Positions 34,072 to 43,750 are shown, counted from the stretch's first letter. The stretch: 64,000 bases of DNA from Parabacteroides acidifaciens (GCF_003363715.1 NZ_QREV01000002.1:141548-205547); one strand, 5' to 3'. Numbers and translations are program-made. The notes: generated by a model not told the origin, from the sequence alone.

Positions 34072-35457
34072 TTAAATAGTCCAAGGTCTTCGATATTCAT
34101 ATCCCAGCATTTCGTTTGCTTTTTCTGAATTAAGGAAACGTTCATTTACAGCGTCCCAATGTAAGCGCTCCTTTGTTGCTAATGCAATATTGGCAAGATG
34201 TGCAAAACTTGTTGATCGATGCCCTTCTTCCAATGGGCATAAAGGAGTTTGTCTGGATTTAACACAATCAAGAAAATCTCGTATTAGTCCGGTTGTACTA
34301 TCTGCACTACTGGCATCTCCTAATAGTTTCATTTTATTATCGAATGATATTTCATCAAAATGCTTATTCCAATTTTGGAATTGTCCTGGTGATGTGGGTC
34401 GGATACGGTATCCTCCTTCATATGCATAAGCAATTCCGTCTGTACCTCTTAACTCCAATTCTCCATAAGGGAACATACCGCCGCTTGTCGTTTCCATAAT
34501 GCTATAGGTGATAATTTTACCAGATGCAAATTCAAATGTCACGAATGCAGTGTCATCTATATCTGCATCATGATTTAAAACGTATTTACCTCCATGGGCA
34601 GAAATGTAAGTCGGTGCAGTCTCATTCATTAGCCAACGTAATGCATCTAAGTGATGTACTCCCCAATTCCCCATTTGAGAGGAATAATCTCCCCACCAAC
34701 GAAATTTATAAGGTGCGATATTATACTGGTAAGGACGGTATGCGCGCGGACCTAACCACATATCCCAATTGAAATCTTTGGGAGGTTCTTCCGGTTGCAT
34801 TTTACCGATACCATTCGGAAACAAATTGCTGATATGAGCTGCTCGGCCAACTGTTATTTGTCCGATTCTGCCAGCATGGATCTCTGCTACTAATTTTTGA
34901 TAAGCTATATTTCCACGACGGTTAATACCAACGGCTACCACTTGTTTGCTGGCAGCTTGTGCTTCTACCATTTTTCGCCCTTCCCTTAAAGTGCTGGTCA
35001 GGGGTTTTTCGCAGTAGACATCCTTTCCTGCTTTAATAGCTGCAATGGTGATATAAGCATGCCAATGGTCGGGTGTTGCAATACATACGGCATCTATATC
35101 TTTATCGTCAAGTAGTTTCCTGAAATCAGAATACAATTTGGGCTGCTTAGGAAATTTTTCACCCATCTTTGGAATCTTGTCTGTGAGATCTTTTAGCCAT
35201 CGTTCATTGACTTTACTTCTATCTCTGTGAAGATAGGGCTCATAGATGTCACATAAGGCGGCTACCTCGCAATCTGGTTGTTGCATAAACAATCCTAATA
35301 GTTCGGATCCTCTGTTTCCCACCCCGATGAATCCCATTCGTACTTTATCATTTGCTCCTGTTTTATGTGAGGACGTTACTGTACCAAATATATGTGTGTT
35401 AGTTGTAAAGCCAGCTGTTAATACTGCCGCGCTTTTTAAGAAATCTCTTCTTTCCAT
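34072..35457 (-). CDS. Gfo/Idh/MocA-family oxidoreductase in the PUL operon
   Basis: A 461-residue protein with the signal-like start MERRDFLKSAAVLTAG. The cofactor motif is MGFIGVGNRGSELL, the family EKP motif is VYCEKPLTSTL, and the substrate-domain landmark is MGNWGVHHLDALRWLM. It follows susD by 51 bp and precedes the isomerase gene by 10 bp. It is therefore a dedicated enzyme of this locus, probably oxidising or reducing a sugar at C2 or C3. Confidence 0.9.
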   Translation of the reverse strand: MERRDFLKSAAVLTAGFTTNTHIFGTVTSSHKTGANDKVRMGFIGVGNRGSELLGLFMQQPDCEVAALCDIYEPYLHRDRSKVNERWLKDLTDKIPKMGEKFPKQPKLYSDFRKLLDDKDIDAVCIATPDHWHAYITIAAIKAGKDVYCEKPLTSTLREGRKMVEAQAASKQVVAVGINRRGNIAYQKLVAEIHAGRIGQITVGRAAHISNLFPNGIGKMQPEEPPKDFNWDMWLGPRAYRPYQYNIAPYKFRWWGDYSSQMGNWGVHHLDALRWLMNETAPTYISAHGGKYVLNHDADIDDTAFVTFEFASGKIITYSIMETTSGGMFPYGELELRGTDGIAYAYEGGYRIRPTSPGQFQNWNKHFDEISFDNKMKLLGDASSADSTTGLIRDFLDCVKSRQTPLCPLEEGHRSTSFAHLANIALATKERLHWDAVNERFLNSEKANEMLGYEYRRPWTI

Positions 35458-35508
35458 ATTATAATTATTTATTTGTTCAACTTGTTGATTATGATAATAA
35501 AAACAGAA

Positions 35509-37332
35509 TTATTCATATCCGGGATTTTGAATTAGCAATGAATTCCTATTCATTTCTGTTCGTGGGATAGGGAAAAAATAAGCTTTGTCTAACCATGCCC
35601 TTTTTTCAAATTCATAAGGGGTTATTGTAGGGATTTCATCTGTAACATGTGTTTCCTGATCCATTTTATATATAATAGTAACACCATGAACAGGTTTATA
35701 TGCCTGTGGTCCAATAGCCCAACGACGTACATCCCACATACGATGATCTTCGAATGCCAATTCGACACGTCTTTCATGTCGACAACATTCTCGTAATTCG
35801 ACTCCTGTAGCTGTAATATCAGGCATGCCAGCTCTTTTTCTTATTTTATTCAAGTATATTTTTGCTTCATCATATTCCCCTAATTCAATGCATGCTTCCG
35901 CGTAATTAAGTAATATTTCAGCATAGCGGATATGTCTCCAAGGTGTATCTTGTGCAATATCTTGATATTGCCCATCCATTGATGGATCCAAAAACTTGCG
36001 AAGATAATATCCTGTATAGCCTCCTTCAAAAGCGGAAACGGTACTATTTCGTCCGTCTGGTCCATACCATAATTGCATTTCATTCTTTTCAGTATTCCAG
36101 ATTTCTTTATTCCCAATACTGATAATTCCATTAGGCTCTATACTGATAACGTCAGCTGTCCGAGTTCTCCATTTAGCCCCTTCATAAAGGATTGATGCAT
36201 AGAAACGAGGATCTCTATCTTTGTATGGAGTCTTAGCATGTTCAGGATTATCCCAACTGAAAGGTATGCCAGAGCGCATTTCATATTCATCAACAATTTC
36301 TCCGATAGGACAGTTGTTACCTCCTCCATGATATCCGTTAGGTGTATTATTATTTAATATGTTATTGTTATAAGGTACTAGTCTGGAGGTAAAATATCTT
36401 ATAAAAATATCTTCTTCCGTAGCTTTAGGTGCCAGGAAAAGATCTGTAATATTCTGTGCAATAGAATCTGTCGGAGATGGATTAGCTTTGAACAGATCGT
36501 ATAGATGCATATCTATTACTGCTTTAGCGGCGTCTTTGGCTGCTTTCCATCTGCTGTTTTGAGAACCAGTGGTATATTTTAAATATTCTGGTTTTTCGTA
36601 ATTCTCAAAATTGAAAGAGTTATGTAAATCGCTGGCTGCATAAAGCAATATGCGTGATTTTAAAGCGAGTGCGGCTCCTTTGGTTGCTCGGCCATTGTTG
36701 CTACCACTATGAGTAAGAGGTAATAATTCAGCGGCTTTGTCACAATCCTCAGAAATGAACTTGATACAATCTTCATAAGAACTTCTGGCAATATTGTAAT
36801 CATCTCCTAATTGATATACTTTGTCTACAATGGGAACTCCTCCATAAAGATTGGTTAGATAAAGATAAGTCCATGCTCTTAAAAAATAGGCTTCTCCTTT
36901 CAAACGCTCTTTTTTTGTTTTACCATCAATGAGGGTATTATCATCCGGTAATTTATCAATACCCGTTAGAGATATGTTACATTTACGTACAATAGCATAG
37001 AGTTGATCCCATATCATACGTGGATGTCCTTCTCCTTTGGTCCACCCTGGTATATTATCCGGGTTTAAGACACAATTGTTGAAATTCATAACATCACTGT
37101 TGTCACGACGATGCCCTTCATCAACAAAGCACATTTGCATATATTTAGCATATGGAATATCCATTGCATCGTAAATACCATTAATGAATAATTCTGATAA
37201 AGCAGGATCTTTCCATACATCGGTTTCTGAGTACTCCCCTAATGGTTTTAGGACGAGTGCATCATCAGAACATGAGATGGTAAGTATTCCCATGAAAAGA
37301 AGTACTGTTGAAAAATATTTAAAACCTTTCAT
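35509..37332 (-). CDS. SusD/RagB-family surface glycan-binding lipoprotein
   Basis: A 607-residue lipoprotein (lipobox LTISC, Cys21) that caps the SusC transporter and captures ligand at the cell surface. TPR-type helices are visible (EGYFLRAW-type KGEAYFLRAWTYLYLTNLYG; RYAEILLNYAEACIELGEYD). The C-terminal block ECCRHERRVELAFEDHRMWD with final PIPRTEMNRN is diagnostic for the family. It starts 12 bp after the susC stop, as is typical. The ligand cannot be predicted from the sequence. Confidence 0.95.
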   Translation of the reverse strand: MKGFKYFSTVLLFMGILTISCSDDALVLKPLGEYSETDVWKDPALSELFINGIYDAMDIPYAKYMQMCFVDEGHRRDNSDVMNFNNCVLNPDNIPGWTKGEGHPRMIWDQLYAIVRKCNISLTGIDKLPDDNTLIDGKTKKERLKGEAYFLRAWTYLYLTNLYGGVPIVDKVYQLGDDYNIARSSYEDCIKFISEDCDKAAELLPLTHSGSNNGRATKGAALALKSRILLYAASDLHNSFNFENYEKPEYLKYTTGSQNSRWKAAKDAAKAVIDMHLYDLFKANPSPTDSIAQNITDLFLAPKATEEDIFIRYFTSRLVPYNNNILNNNTPNGYHGGGNNCPIGEIVDEYEMRSGIPFSWDNPEHAKTPYKDRDPRFYASILYEGAKWRTRTADVISIEPNGIISIGNKEIWNTEKNEMQLWYGPDGRNSTVSAFEGGYTGYYLRKFLDPSMDGQYQDIAQDTPWRHIRYAEILLNYAEACIELGEYDEAKIYLNKIRKRAGMPDITATGVELRECCRHERRVELAFEDHRMWDVRRWAIGPQAYKPVHGVTIIYKMDQETHVTDEIPTITPYEFEKRAWLDKAYFFPIPRTEMNRNSLLIQNPGYE

Positions 37333-37344
37333 ATTCGTATGTTT

Positions 37345-40300
37345 TTAAAACGTTAATGCTAATCCAATACTATATATCTTATTAAGTGGATATGCGACTG
37401 CTGAAGTCGTTTCCGGATCAAAAGTTTTCATACCGCAGATAGTGAATAAATTCATTCCACTGAAATATATACGTGTACTTTCTATACCTAATTTGCTGTA
37501 TAATTTTTGTGGCATGTTATAACCGAGTTCCAAATTTTTTAATCTGATGTAATCCGATTTTCTGTTCCAATAAGTATTAGGACCTGTTTGTGTTTGGTTC
37601 CAATATTCGGATCTGTAGTTCCCGACTCTGGGTTTTGATGCATTTGTATTAGTCGGTGTCCATCTGCCTTCTAAATCTTCCATAGAGAAATTACCAGCTT
37701 CACCGGATTCCACTTCATGATATCGAGTGGCTCCGGCTGCACCTTGGAAGCCTATAGTTAAATAAAAGTCTTTATATCCAAGATCAATATTTAGCCCTCC
37801 TGTCAGTGTCGGAATATTGGTCTTGTCTGATCTGACACGATCGAGCCCATCGATTTTATTATCTCCGTTCACATCTCTGAAAATAATATCTCCTGGTTTT
37901 GCCCCTTGCCAGTGCGGATATCTTTCGAGATCTGTTTCATCTTTGAAGATACCAATTGCTTCATAATACAAGCCTGCTGAATTATCTCCGATTAGACTTG
38001 GGTTGATAGGCTTTCCTGTTGCTCGTTGATAATCTGGAATATTGGGTGATTCATCCCAGAAGATAATTTTACTTTTGGAAAAGCCTCCATTAAGGCCGAT
38101 TTGATAAGTGAAATCCCCAATATTGTTATTGTATGCGATATCAAATTCAAATCCTTGGTTTTTTACTTTCCCTATATTTTCACGGGGAAGAGTCAACCCC
38201 GCTGTCGCTGGTATGGAAGCATTACGGTAGCATAAAATATTGGAACGGATATTATGAAAATAATCAACTGATATTCTTAAACTACCATTTAATGTTTGCA
38301 GGTCAAAACCGACATTGCTTTGGTTTGCGACTTCCCATGTAATAGACGGATTAGGTATTCTTAATTCTTGGAGGAATTTAGCTTCTGTATTCCCATCGAA
38401 AACAGTTGTATTTTTGGAGTCTTTCGGACTGTGCATGTTTCCTGCGGCTGAGTTATCAAAACCATAACTGGCCAGATATTGGTAAGGACTTACCCGGTCA
38501 TTACCTGTTTGACCCCATGACCCACGAAGTTTGAAAGAGTTGATAAAGGCAAGTTTTTCTTTCCAGAAGTTTTCTTCAGAGATAACCCACCCTAATGAAA
38601 CAGAAGGGAAAAAACCGTATTGTTTTCCTTTTGGGAAAATATAAGAACCATCATAACGGAATACAAATTCAACTAAATATTTGGATGAATAGTCGTAATT
38701 AAATCGGCCGAAATAATTAATACGGGCATCATGGCTGGCAGAGCCTGTATTGGTTTTATCAAGATCCCCTCCGGCAAATAATTCGTCAATCAATGTGGAA
38801 GCAAAATAAGTCCGGTAGGCAGAAAAATTCATGGACTCTCCTGTTTTTCTTTCGAAACCAATCATCGCCTTTAATCCGTGTGTTTGGGCAAACGTATGAG
38901 AGTAATTCACTAATGCATTTAAGGTCAAACCATGATCATCTTGCATATATTGATTTAAACTGGGGGATGAATATCCTGATGATGCGCCTGAAACAACAGG
39001 CATATTGTTAGAATCAAGCGTTTTACCATCCCAAGAGTAAAGAGTCCATGGTGTTTTCCATGTTTTTTGGTTTCTGATAAATTTATCGAATGCGACATTA
39101 CCGGTAACAGTTAATCCTTCTATACCCGGGATTGTGATATCCAACTTTATGTTACTTGTTAATATATAGCTTATATTGCGATCATAGCCTGTTGCATTTG
39201 TAGCAACAACGGCAGGATTCATTCCTCCTTCATACCCAGACGCAGGATATTCGCCATAAAAAGCAACTCTATTAGGACGTCCCATTCCATAGCGAAGTAG
39301 TTCACTTAACGCTGCCGTAGAGTTATTACGATTTTCCTGTCGGGCTGCCAGATCGATACCAAGATTGATATATTTGGTAACCTTCGCATCCAGATTACTT
39401 CTTATATCCATCTGTCGATAGCTGTTTGCACTACGTTGGAAGATTCCTTTTTGATAATTGAATCCGGCAGATACAAAATATTTTACTCTTTCGCTACCCC
39501 CACGTAAAGATGCATCTACATATGTTTGCGGTGTGAACTTCTTGAAAACTAAATCATACCAATCTGTATTAGGATGCCCCCAAGGATCGGAACCATCCGC
39601 GAATAGCTTAATATCTTCATCTGTATATCTTGGCTGACGGTTGGCATATAAATCAATTTCATTAAGTGCCTGTGCGTAGGTTGCTGCATCTGCCCATTCT
39701 GGAACAATGGTTGGAGTTGCCCAACCCTGCCTAACGTTTACATTGATAACAGGTTTACCTATAATGCCTCGTTTGGTTGTGACAAGAATTACTCCATTTG
39801 CTGCCTGTGCTCCATAAATGGCAGCTGAGGCATCTTTGAGAACTGTAATACTTTCTACGTCTGCAGGGTTCAGTCGATTCATATCTCGTCCTGCAATACC
39901 ATCAACTACTACTAATGGATTATTATCTCCCAGAGTATTGGAACCGCGTATTCTTAAAGTGGAATTGTCAGAACCGGGCTGTCCGGAAGTTGTGACAGCC
40001 GTTAATCCGGCGAATTTACCAGCTAATGCATTTGTGAAGTTATTAGCAGGGATAGATTTTAACTTGTCTCCCTTCATAGATGCAATGGAACCTGTGATTG
40101 TCGCTTTTTTGGTTGTTCCGTATCCGATTGCAACGACTTCGCCTAAACCTATCGCTGTTTCCTCTAATGCAATATTGAAGGTCGTTTTATTGCCGGCTGG
40201 AACTTCTTGTGTTTTCATTCCGACAAAAGAAAACACAAGAATGGCTTTTTCTGGAATTGCAGACAGTGTATAATGGCCATCAGCATTGGTTATTGTACCG

Positions 40301-40791
40301 ATTGTTGTTCCTTTAACGGACACATTTGCTCCAATTATAGGCTCATTATTGATATCTGTTACAATACCTGAAATTGTTTTGCCTGATTGTTGTGAAGTCG
40401 TTACTCCCGGAGAACCGGTTGATAAAATAATACTTTTCTCCATTACCGAATAGCGGATGTCCGTTCCTTTGAAGAGTTCATTCAGAATGGAAAAGACGTT
40501 TTTGTTACTACTCTTTATCGAAACAATGCGGTTGGTATTCACTTGTTTGTTGTTGTAGAAGAAGTGAAACTCGGATTGCTTCTCGATTTCGTCCAGTACG
40601 TTTTGTACTGTTTGGTTCTTTATATCCAAGGATAACAAGGTGGATTGACTGTAGCTGTTTTCTGCAAATACCAATCCTATCGACACAAATAACATAAGGA
40701 TGGATAGTCTCATAAATAGTGGTATTTTCTTTAAGATAGCAAATGGTGATTTTACCACCCTAAAGTATTGGATGCTAAAATAATTTGTCAT
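37345..40791 (-). CDS. SusC/RagA-family TonB-dependent transporter with STN domain
   Basis: About 1148 residues from ATG 40791; an in-frame start at 40866 would lie in a structured leader. After a signal sequence (RLSILMLFVSIGLVFA) comes an STN signalling domain (LLSLDIKNQTVQNVLDEIEK), then a carboxypeptidase-like beta domain (ISGIVTDINNEPIIGANVSV). A plug (LRIRGSNTLGDNNPLVVVDG; ITVLKDASAAIYG) and a 22-strand barrel follow. The STN domain indicates it passes a ligand signal to the FecR anti-sigma factor encoded just upstream. With SusD it imports the locus's substrate. Confidence 0.96.
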   Translation of the reverse strand: MTNYFSIQYFRVVKSPFAILKKIPLFMRLSILMLFVSIGLVFAENSYSQSTLLSLDIKNQTVQNVLDEIEKQSEFHFFYNNKQVNTNRIVSIKSSNKNVFSILNELFKGTDIRYSVMEKSIILSTGSPGVTTSQQSGKTISGIVTDINNEPIIGANVSVKGTTIGTITNADGHYTLSAIPEKAILVFSFVGMKTQEVPAGNKTTFNIALEETAIGLGEVVAIGYGTTKKATITGSIASMKGDKLKSIPANNFTNALAGKFAGLTAVTTSGQPGSDNSTLRIRGSNTLGDNNPLVVVDGIAGRDMNRLNPADVESITVLKDASAAIYGAQAANGVILVTTKRGIIGKPVINVNVRQGWATPTIVPEWADAATYAQALNEIDLYANRQPRYTDEDIKLFADGSDPWGHPNTDWYDLVFKKFTPQTYVDASLRGGSERVKYFVSAGFNYQKGIFQRSANSYRQMDIRSNLDAKVTKYINLGIDLAARQENRNNSTAALSELLRYGMGRPNRVAFYGEYPASGYEGGMNPAVVATNATGYDRNISYILTSNIKLDITIPGIEGLTVTGNVAFDKFIRNQKTWKTPWTLYSWDGKTLDSNNMPVVSGASSGYSSPSLNQYMQDDHGLTLNALVNYSHTFAQTHGLKAMIGFERKTGESMNFSAYRTYFASTLIDELFAGGDLDKTNTGSASHDARINYFGRFNYDYSSKYLVEFVFRYDGSYIFPKGKQYGFFPSVSLGWVISEENFWKEKLAFINSFKLRGSWGQTGNDRVSPYQYLASYGFDNSAAGNMHSPKDSKNTTVFDGNTEAKFLQELRIPNPSITWEVANQSNVGFDLQTLNGSLRISVDYFHNIRSNILCYRNASIPATAGLTLPRENIGKVKNQGFEFDIAYNNNIGDFTYQIGLNGGFSKSKIIFWDESPNIPDYQRATGKPINPSLIGDNSAGLYYEAIGIFKDETDLERYPHWQGAKPGDIIFRDVNGDNKIDGLDRVRSDKTNIPTLTGGLNIDLGYKDFYLTIGFQGAAGATRYHEVESGEAGNFSMEDLEGRWTPTNTNASKPRVGNYRSEYWNQTQTGPNTYWNRKSDYIRLKNLELGYNMPQKLYSKLGIESTRIYFSGMNLFTICGMKTFDPETTSAVAYPLNKIYSIGLALTF

Positions 40792-40798
40792 AATTTTG
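40767..40798 (+). promoter_or_regulatory. Antisense promoter in the susC 5' region
   Basis: ATTG (40767-40770), 20-nt spacer, TAATTTTG (40791-40798) on the plus strand, facing away from susC and into its leader. Confidence 0.5.
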
Positions 40799-40803
40799 TA
40801 CTG

Positions 40804-40907
40804 TTTTAAATGATAAAATAGATAAGTGAGACCTGTCGCCAAACAGGTGGACCTTTTGTTTTTCACACGAGGAAATACGCCAATATTTTCTCGTGTGTTT
40901 TGCTTTT
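40804..40907 (+). ncRNA. Candidate DonS-like antisense RNA in the susC leader
   Basis: A ~100-nt plus-strand transcript is predicted, antisense to the 5' UTR of susC. It would begin just after the promoter at 40767-40798. It contains hairpin 1 (ACCTGT/ACAGGT, 40831-40848) and ends in a 14-bp hairpin (40864-40897, CACACGAGGAAATA arm, one mismatch) followed by TTTTGCTTTT. Both hairpins have the identical loop CGCCAA. Position (between anti-sigma gene and susC) and size match the DonS family of cis-antisense RNAs that repress Bacteroides PULs. Transcription itself is inferred. Confidence 0.5.
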
Positions 40908-40961
40908 AAGGAGGACGTGCTTTCATGTTTTGTTCTTTTAAAGATTAATAATGTTGGATAT

Positions 40962-41978
40962 TTAGTAAAGTACAACTTTGCTTTTCGTTTGAATAGTCTT
41001 TTCTCCAGGTTCCGGTTCTATTATACGATATTGGATGCCGGATGCTATTCGGAAATGCTCCAATATTTGAATTAACTGTTGGGTATCGAATGTACCTGTG
41101 AAAGAACTTTTCTTTATTGCTTCCCTTTCTATTATAAAATCGACATTGAAACGGTGGCTTAGTTTTTTCAAAACAGCCTCTAACGGAGTATCTCTTAAAA
41201 CAATCTTACCCTCTTTCCATGCAATTTCGCTTGAGACGAATGTTTCCTTTTTCTTTGCTTCTCCTGTATTTTTACAATAAATCACTTTTTGGTTCGGATG
41301 CATGACTAAAGTGTTTAACTTTTTGTCTTCCGTTTTATATAAAAGGCGAACAGAACCTTCTTCCAAGGTTGTTGCAATGTAATTCTCATCTTCATATGCT
41401 TCAATGTTGAATTTGGTACCCAAAACTTCAACTTTTAAATCCTCACCGGAAGATACGATAAATCTCTTGTCAGGATCTTTCGCTATCTGGAAATAAGCTT
41501 CACCGGTAAGACTGACTTCACGGGTTTTGCCAGTGAATTTTAGCGGACGGATTAACTTGGAACCTGAATTTAACCACACTTTACTGCCATCGGGCAAGTC
41601 GATGGATGTGATCATACCCGGAGTTGTTGTGAACTCCATATATTCTACGGGTTCTTCTCTCAGCCAATAATAGGCGGAGACCAATAACAATGGAATGAAC
41701 AGGATTGCAGCAATACGCTGGAGCCAGATAAAAAGACCTGCCCTTTTGCGTTGTTTGATTTTTCTCTTTACTGTTTTCAGGGATGCGGAAGCATCTGTAA
41801 GTTTAATCGTATTTAGTGCCTCGGATGCAAGACAAATTGATTGTATGTCCCGTGCCAACTTTTTGTTTTCTTCAGATTGCTCAATCCACTGTTTGATTAT
41901 ATCTTTTTCAGATAAAGAGACTGAGCCTGTAAAATAGTTCAAAAGAGTTGTTTCATCTATATGTATGTGTTCTTCCAT
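40962..41978 (-). CDS. FecR-family anti-sigma factor
   Basis: A 338-residue single-span inner-membrane regulator. The N-terminal ~80 cytosolic residues would bind the ECF sigma factor. A membrane span follows at about 82-106 (FIWLQRIAAILFIPLLLVSA). The periplasmic FecR domain reads LPDGSKVWLNSGSKL...GEAYFQIAKD...VLGTKFNIEAY, and a C-terminal DUF4974 (TPLEAVLKKLSHRFNVDF) contacts the STN domain. It heads the minus-strand PUL operon, 170 bp before susC. Its sigma factor is encoded divergently rather than just upstream. Confidence 0.95.
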   Translation of the reverse strand: MEEHIHIDETTLLNYFTGSVSLSEKDIIKQWIEQSEENKKLARDIQSICLASEALNTIKLTDASASLKTVKRKIKQRKRAGLFIWLQRIAAILFIPLLLVSAYYWLREEPVEYMEFTTTPGMITSIDLPDGSKVWLNSGSKLIRPLKFTGKTREVSLTGEAYFQIAKDPDKRFIVSSGEDLKVEVLGTKFNIEAYEDENYIATTLEEGSVRLLYKTEDKKLNTLVMHPNQKVIYCKNTGEAKKKETFVSSEIAWKEGKIVLRDTPLEAVLKKLSHRFNVDFIIEREAIKKSSFTGTFDTQQLIQILEHFRIASGIQYRIIEPEPGEKTIQTKSKVVLY

Positions 41979-42081
41979 TTTCTCCTTTTTATATATATGA
42001 CTGATGGGAAAGGAAACCTCCTAAACAGAAACCGGATTTTTTTATTTATTTTTTTGTGATTGTTTTTTTGAGATAAAAGAT

Positions 42082-42089
42082 TACATTTG
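42082..42089 (+). promoter_or_regulatory. -7 box of the ECF sigma gene
   Basis: TACATTTG fits TAnnTTTG. It would place transcription start near 42096, favouring ATG 42133 over 42103 as the start codon. Confidence 0.5.
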
Positions 42090-42132
42090 TTGCATCTGGT
42101 AGATGAGGCCTGTGATTGTTGATTTTAAATAC

Positions 42133-42714
42133 ATGATTCTAATGCTACATGAAATTCAATATACAACTGATGAATCTCTTTTTCAATATTTAACTAAAGG
42201 AGATGAGAAAGCGTTCGATGTTTTATTTCTGAAATATTACCCTTCCTTATGTGCTTATGCACGACAGTTTGTGGAGTATGACGATGGTCAGGAGATTGTG
42301 CAGGATGTGATGGTTTGGCTATGGGAGAACCGGGAGATGCATACGTTTGAGATTTCTCCGAAAAGTTACTTGTTCAAAGCAGTGAAGAACCGTTGTCTGA
42401 CATTGATCAGTCGCAATGAAATCAAGCAAAGAATAGTGAATACTTTATATGATGACCAACAGTTACGATATGAAGATCCTGACTTTTATATCGTGGAGGA
42501 GTTGAGCCGGAAAATAGAGGAGGCACTGCAACGTTTGCCTAATAGCTATCGGGAAGCTTTTGAAATGAATCGTTTCCAACATTTGACTTATGGCGAAATA
42601 GCAAGTCAACTGAATGTCTCATCAAAAACAGTAGACTATCGTATCCAACAAGCGCTGAAATTGCTGCGTGTAGATCTGAGAGATTATTTGCCAATATTGC
42701 TTGCCATTATTTAA
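42133..42714 (+). CDS. ECF RNA polymerase sigma-70 factor
   Basis: 193 residues from ATG 42133 (ATG 42103 and 42142 are alternatives). Region 2 is FDVLFLKYYPSLCAYARQFV...DGQEIVQDVMVWLWEN. Region 4 is LPNSYREAFEMNRFQHLTYG...LNVSSKTVDYRIQQALKLLR. This is the Bacteroidota PUL-type ECF sigma class that pairs with FecR and STN-SusC. It is divergent from fecR, an arrangement that lets the sigma factor be expressed independently of the operon it controls. Confidence 0.94.
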   Translation: MILMLHEIQYTTDESLFQYLTKGDEKAFDVLFLKYYPSLCAYARQFVEYDDGQEIVQDVMVWLWENREMHTFEISPKSYLFKAVKNRCLTLISRNEIKQRIVNTLYDDQQLRYEDPDFYIVEELSRKIEEALQRLPNSYREAFEMNRFQHLTYGEIASQLNVSSKTVDYRIQQALKLLRVDLRDYLPILLAII

Positions 42715-42735
42715 AAACGATTCCTATGTATGTTT

Positions 42736-43692
42736 TTATAAAGTGTCTATTATCTCATGCTGTTTTTTGAGGAAAGGAATACGCTGTGCTTCTCCACTTC
42801 CTGATATCAGAACGGAATGCCGTTTTAAAGATTGGATCCAATTGCGTTGCATTTGGCAGATGTGCGGACTTTGCGAATCCATTGAGTTGATGGAATAGAC
42901 TCGTATCATGCTGATTTGAAAATCTTTCTTTTCGATGTAACTGTATGTCGCTTCGAAATGGATATTGGACAGATAGATATAGACTTCCTTGTTTTCACTA
43001 AATTGACCTTTGATCGATAATGCCTCCATAGAATCAAGCAAATGATGGAGCTCTTCTTTTATGTGAATGATGTCATCTTGCGAAATCAGGTTGAGGCAGG
43101 CAAAATATTTAATCTCTTCTATGAACGTGAGAAAAATATTGGTATCCCAGATAAAATAGGTCTTTTTGCATTGTTTTGTAGCCTCGCTTAGGTGTTTATG
43201 TACATCCACAATCCGGTCTTCTACGTGCATCTCCGATAAAGACTTTGGTACTTTTTGCCCATTCTGATAAATCCATCGGCAAAGGCGGAATTTGGATAAG
43301 TATTCAAATGAAGAATAAAGGGTAAAAGGAAGAACGTTGGAGACTGTATGGACTTCAGTGCTTTCGTCATTTTTTACATAGTTGAATATTTGAAAGTAAC
43401 GATTGGCGATATCGTAATAACTTTCCAAGGCATTGGATGGACTGTGTAAATTCAAATCGAAAGTGACTTTGTTTGAGAAATGATTACCGATAATCTGGTC
43501 GATAGAAATACCCAGCTTGTTGGATAGAAGCGCGACTTCATTGATCGTAAACGCAACTTCTCCCCGCAGCCTGCGATAAACAGCTTCTTTCCCTAAACAC
43601 AATGCATCTGTCAGGTAGTTGGCAAGATTTTGTCCTTTAGGTATTCGTTCTTTTATGATCGTAGTCAGTTCGTCTAAAACGTGATTTTTCAT
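42736..43692 (-). CDS. Helix-turn-helix regulator of unknown family
   Basis: 318-319 residues (ATG 43692 or 43695). The first ~70 residues form an XRE/BetR-like helix-turn-helix (LGKEAVYRRLRGEVAFTINEVALLSNKLGISIDQI). The rest is a long helical region with no recognised domain, common in Bacteroidota regulators. It is convergent with the sigma gene (21 bp between stops). A TAAATTTG -7 box on the minus strand (43743-43750) precedes it. Targets are unknown. Confidence 0.7.
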   Translation of the reverse strand: MKNHVLDELTTIIKERIPKGQNLANYLTDALCLGKEAVYRRLRGEVAFTINEVALLSNKLGISIDQIIGNHFSNKVTFDLNLHSPSNALESYYDIANRYFQIFNYVKNDESTEVHTVSNVLPFTLYSSFEYLSKFRLCRWIYQNGQKVPKSLSEMHVEDRIVDVHKHLSEATKQCKKTYFIWDTNIFLTFIEEIKYFACLNLISQDDIIHIKEELHHLLDSMEALSIKGQFSENKEVYIYLSNIHFEATYSYIEKKDFQISMIRVYSINSMDSQSPHICQMQRNWIQSLKRHSVLISGSGEAQRIPFLKKQHEIIDTL

Positions 43693-43742
43693 CATTGATC
43701 CTTTCCTTTTTTAATTGATTACCGCCATTTACACAGCATTTG

Positions 43743-43750
43743 CAAATTTA
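43743..43750 (-). promoter_or_regulatory. -7 box of the HTH regulator gene
   Basis: TAAATTTG on the minus strand fits TAnnTTTG. The rest of the 43696-43958 gap shows nothing else recognisable. Confidence 0.45.

Noticed and set aside
40864..40897. Terminator of the fecR message
   Set aside because: On the fecR/susC strand the hairpin is followed by an A-rich, not T-rich, run; the T-run is on the opposite strand, which fits an antisense transcript better.
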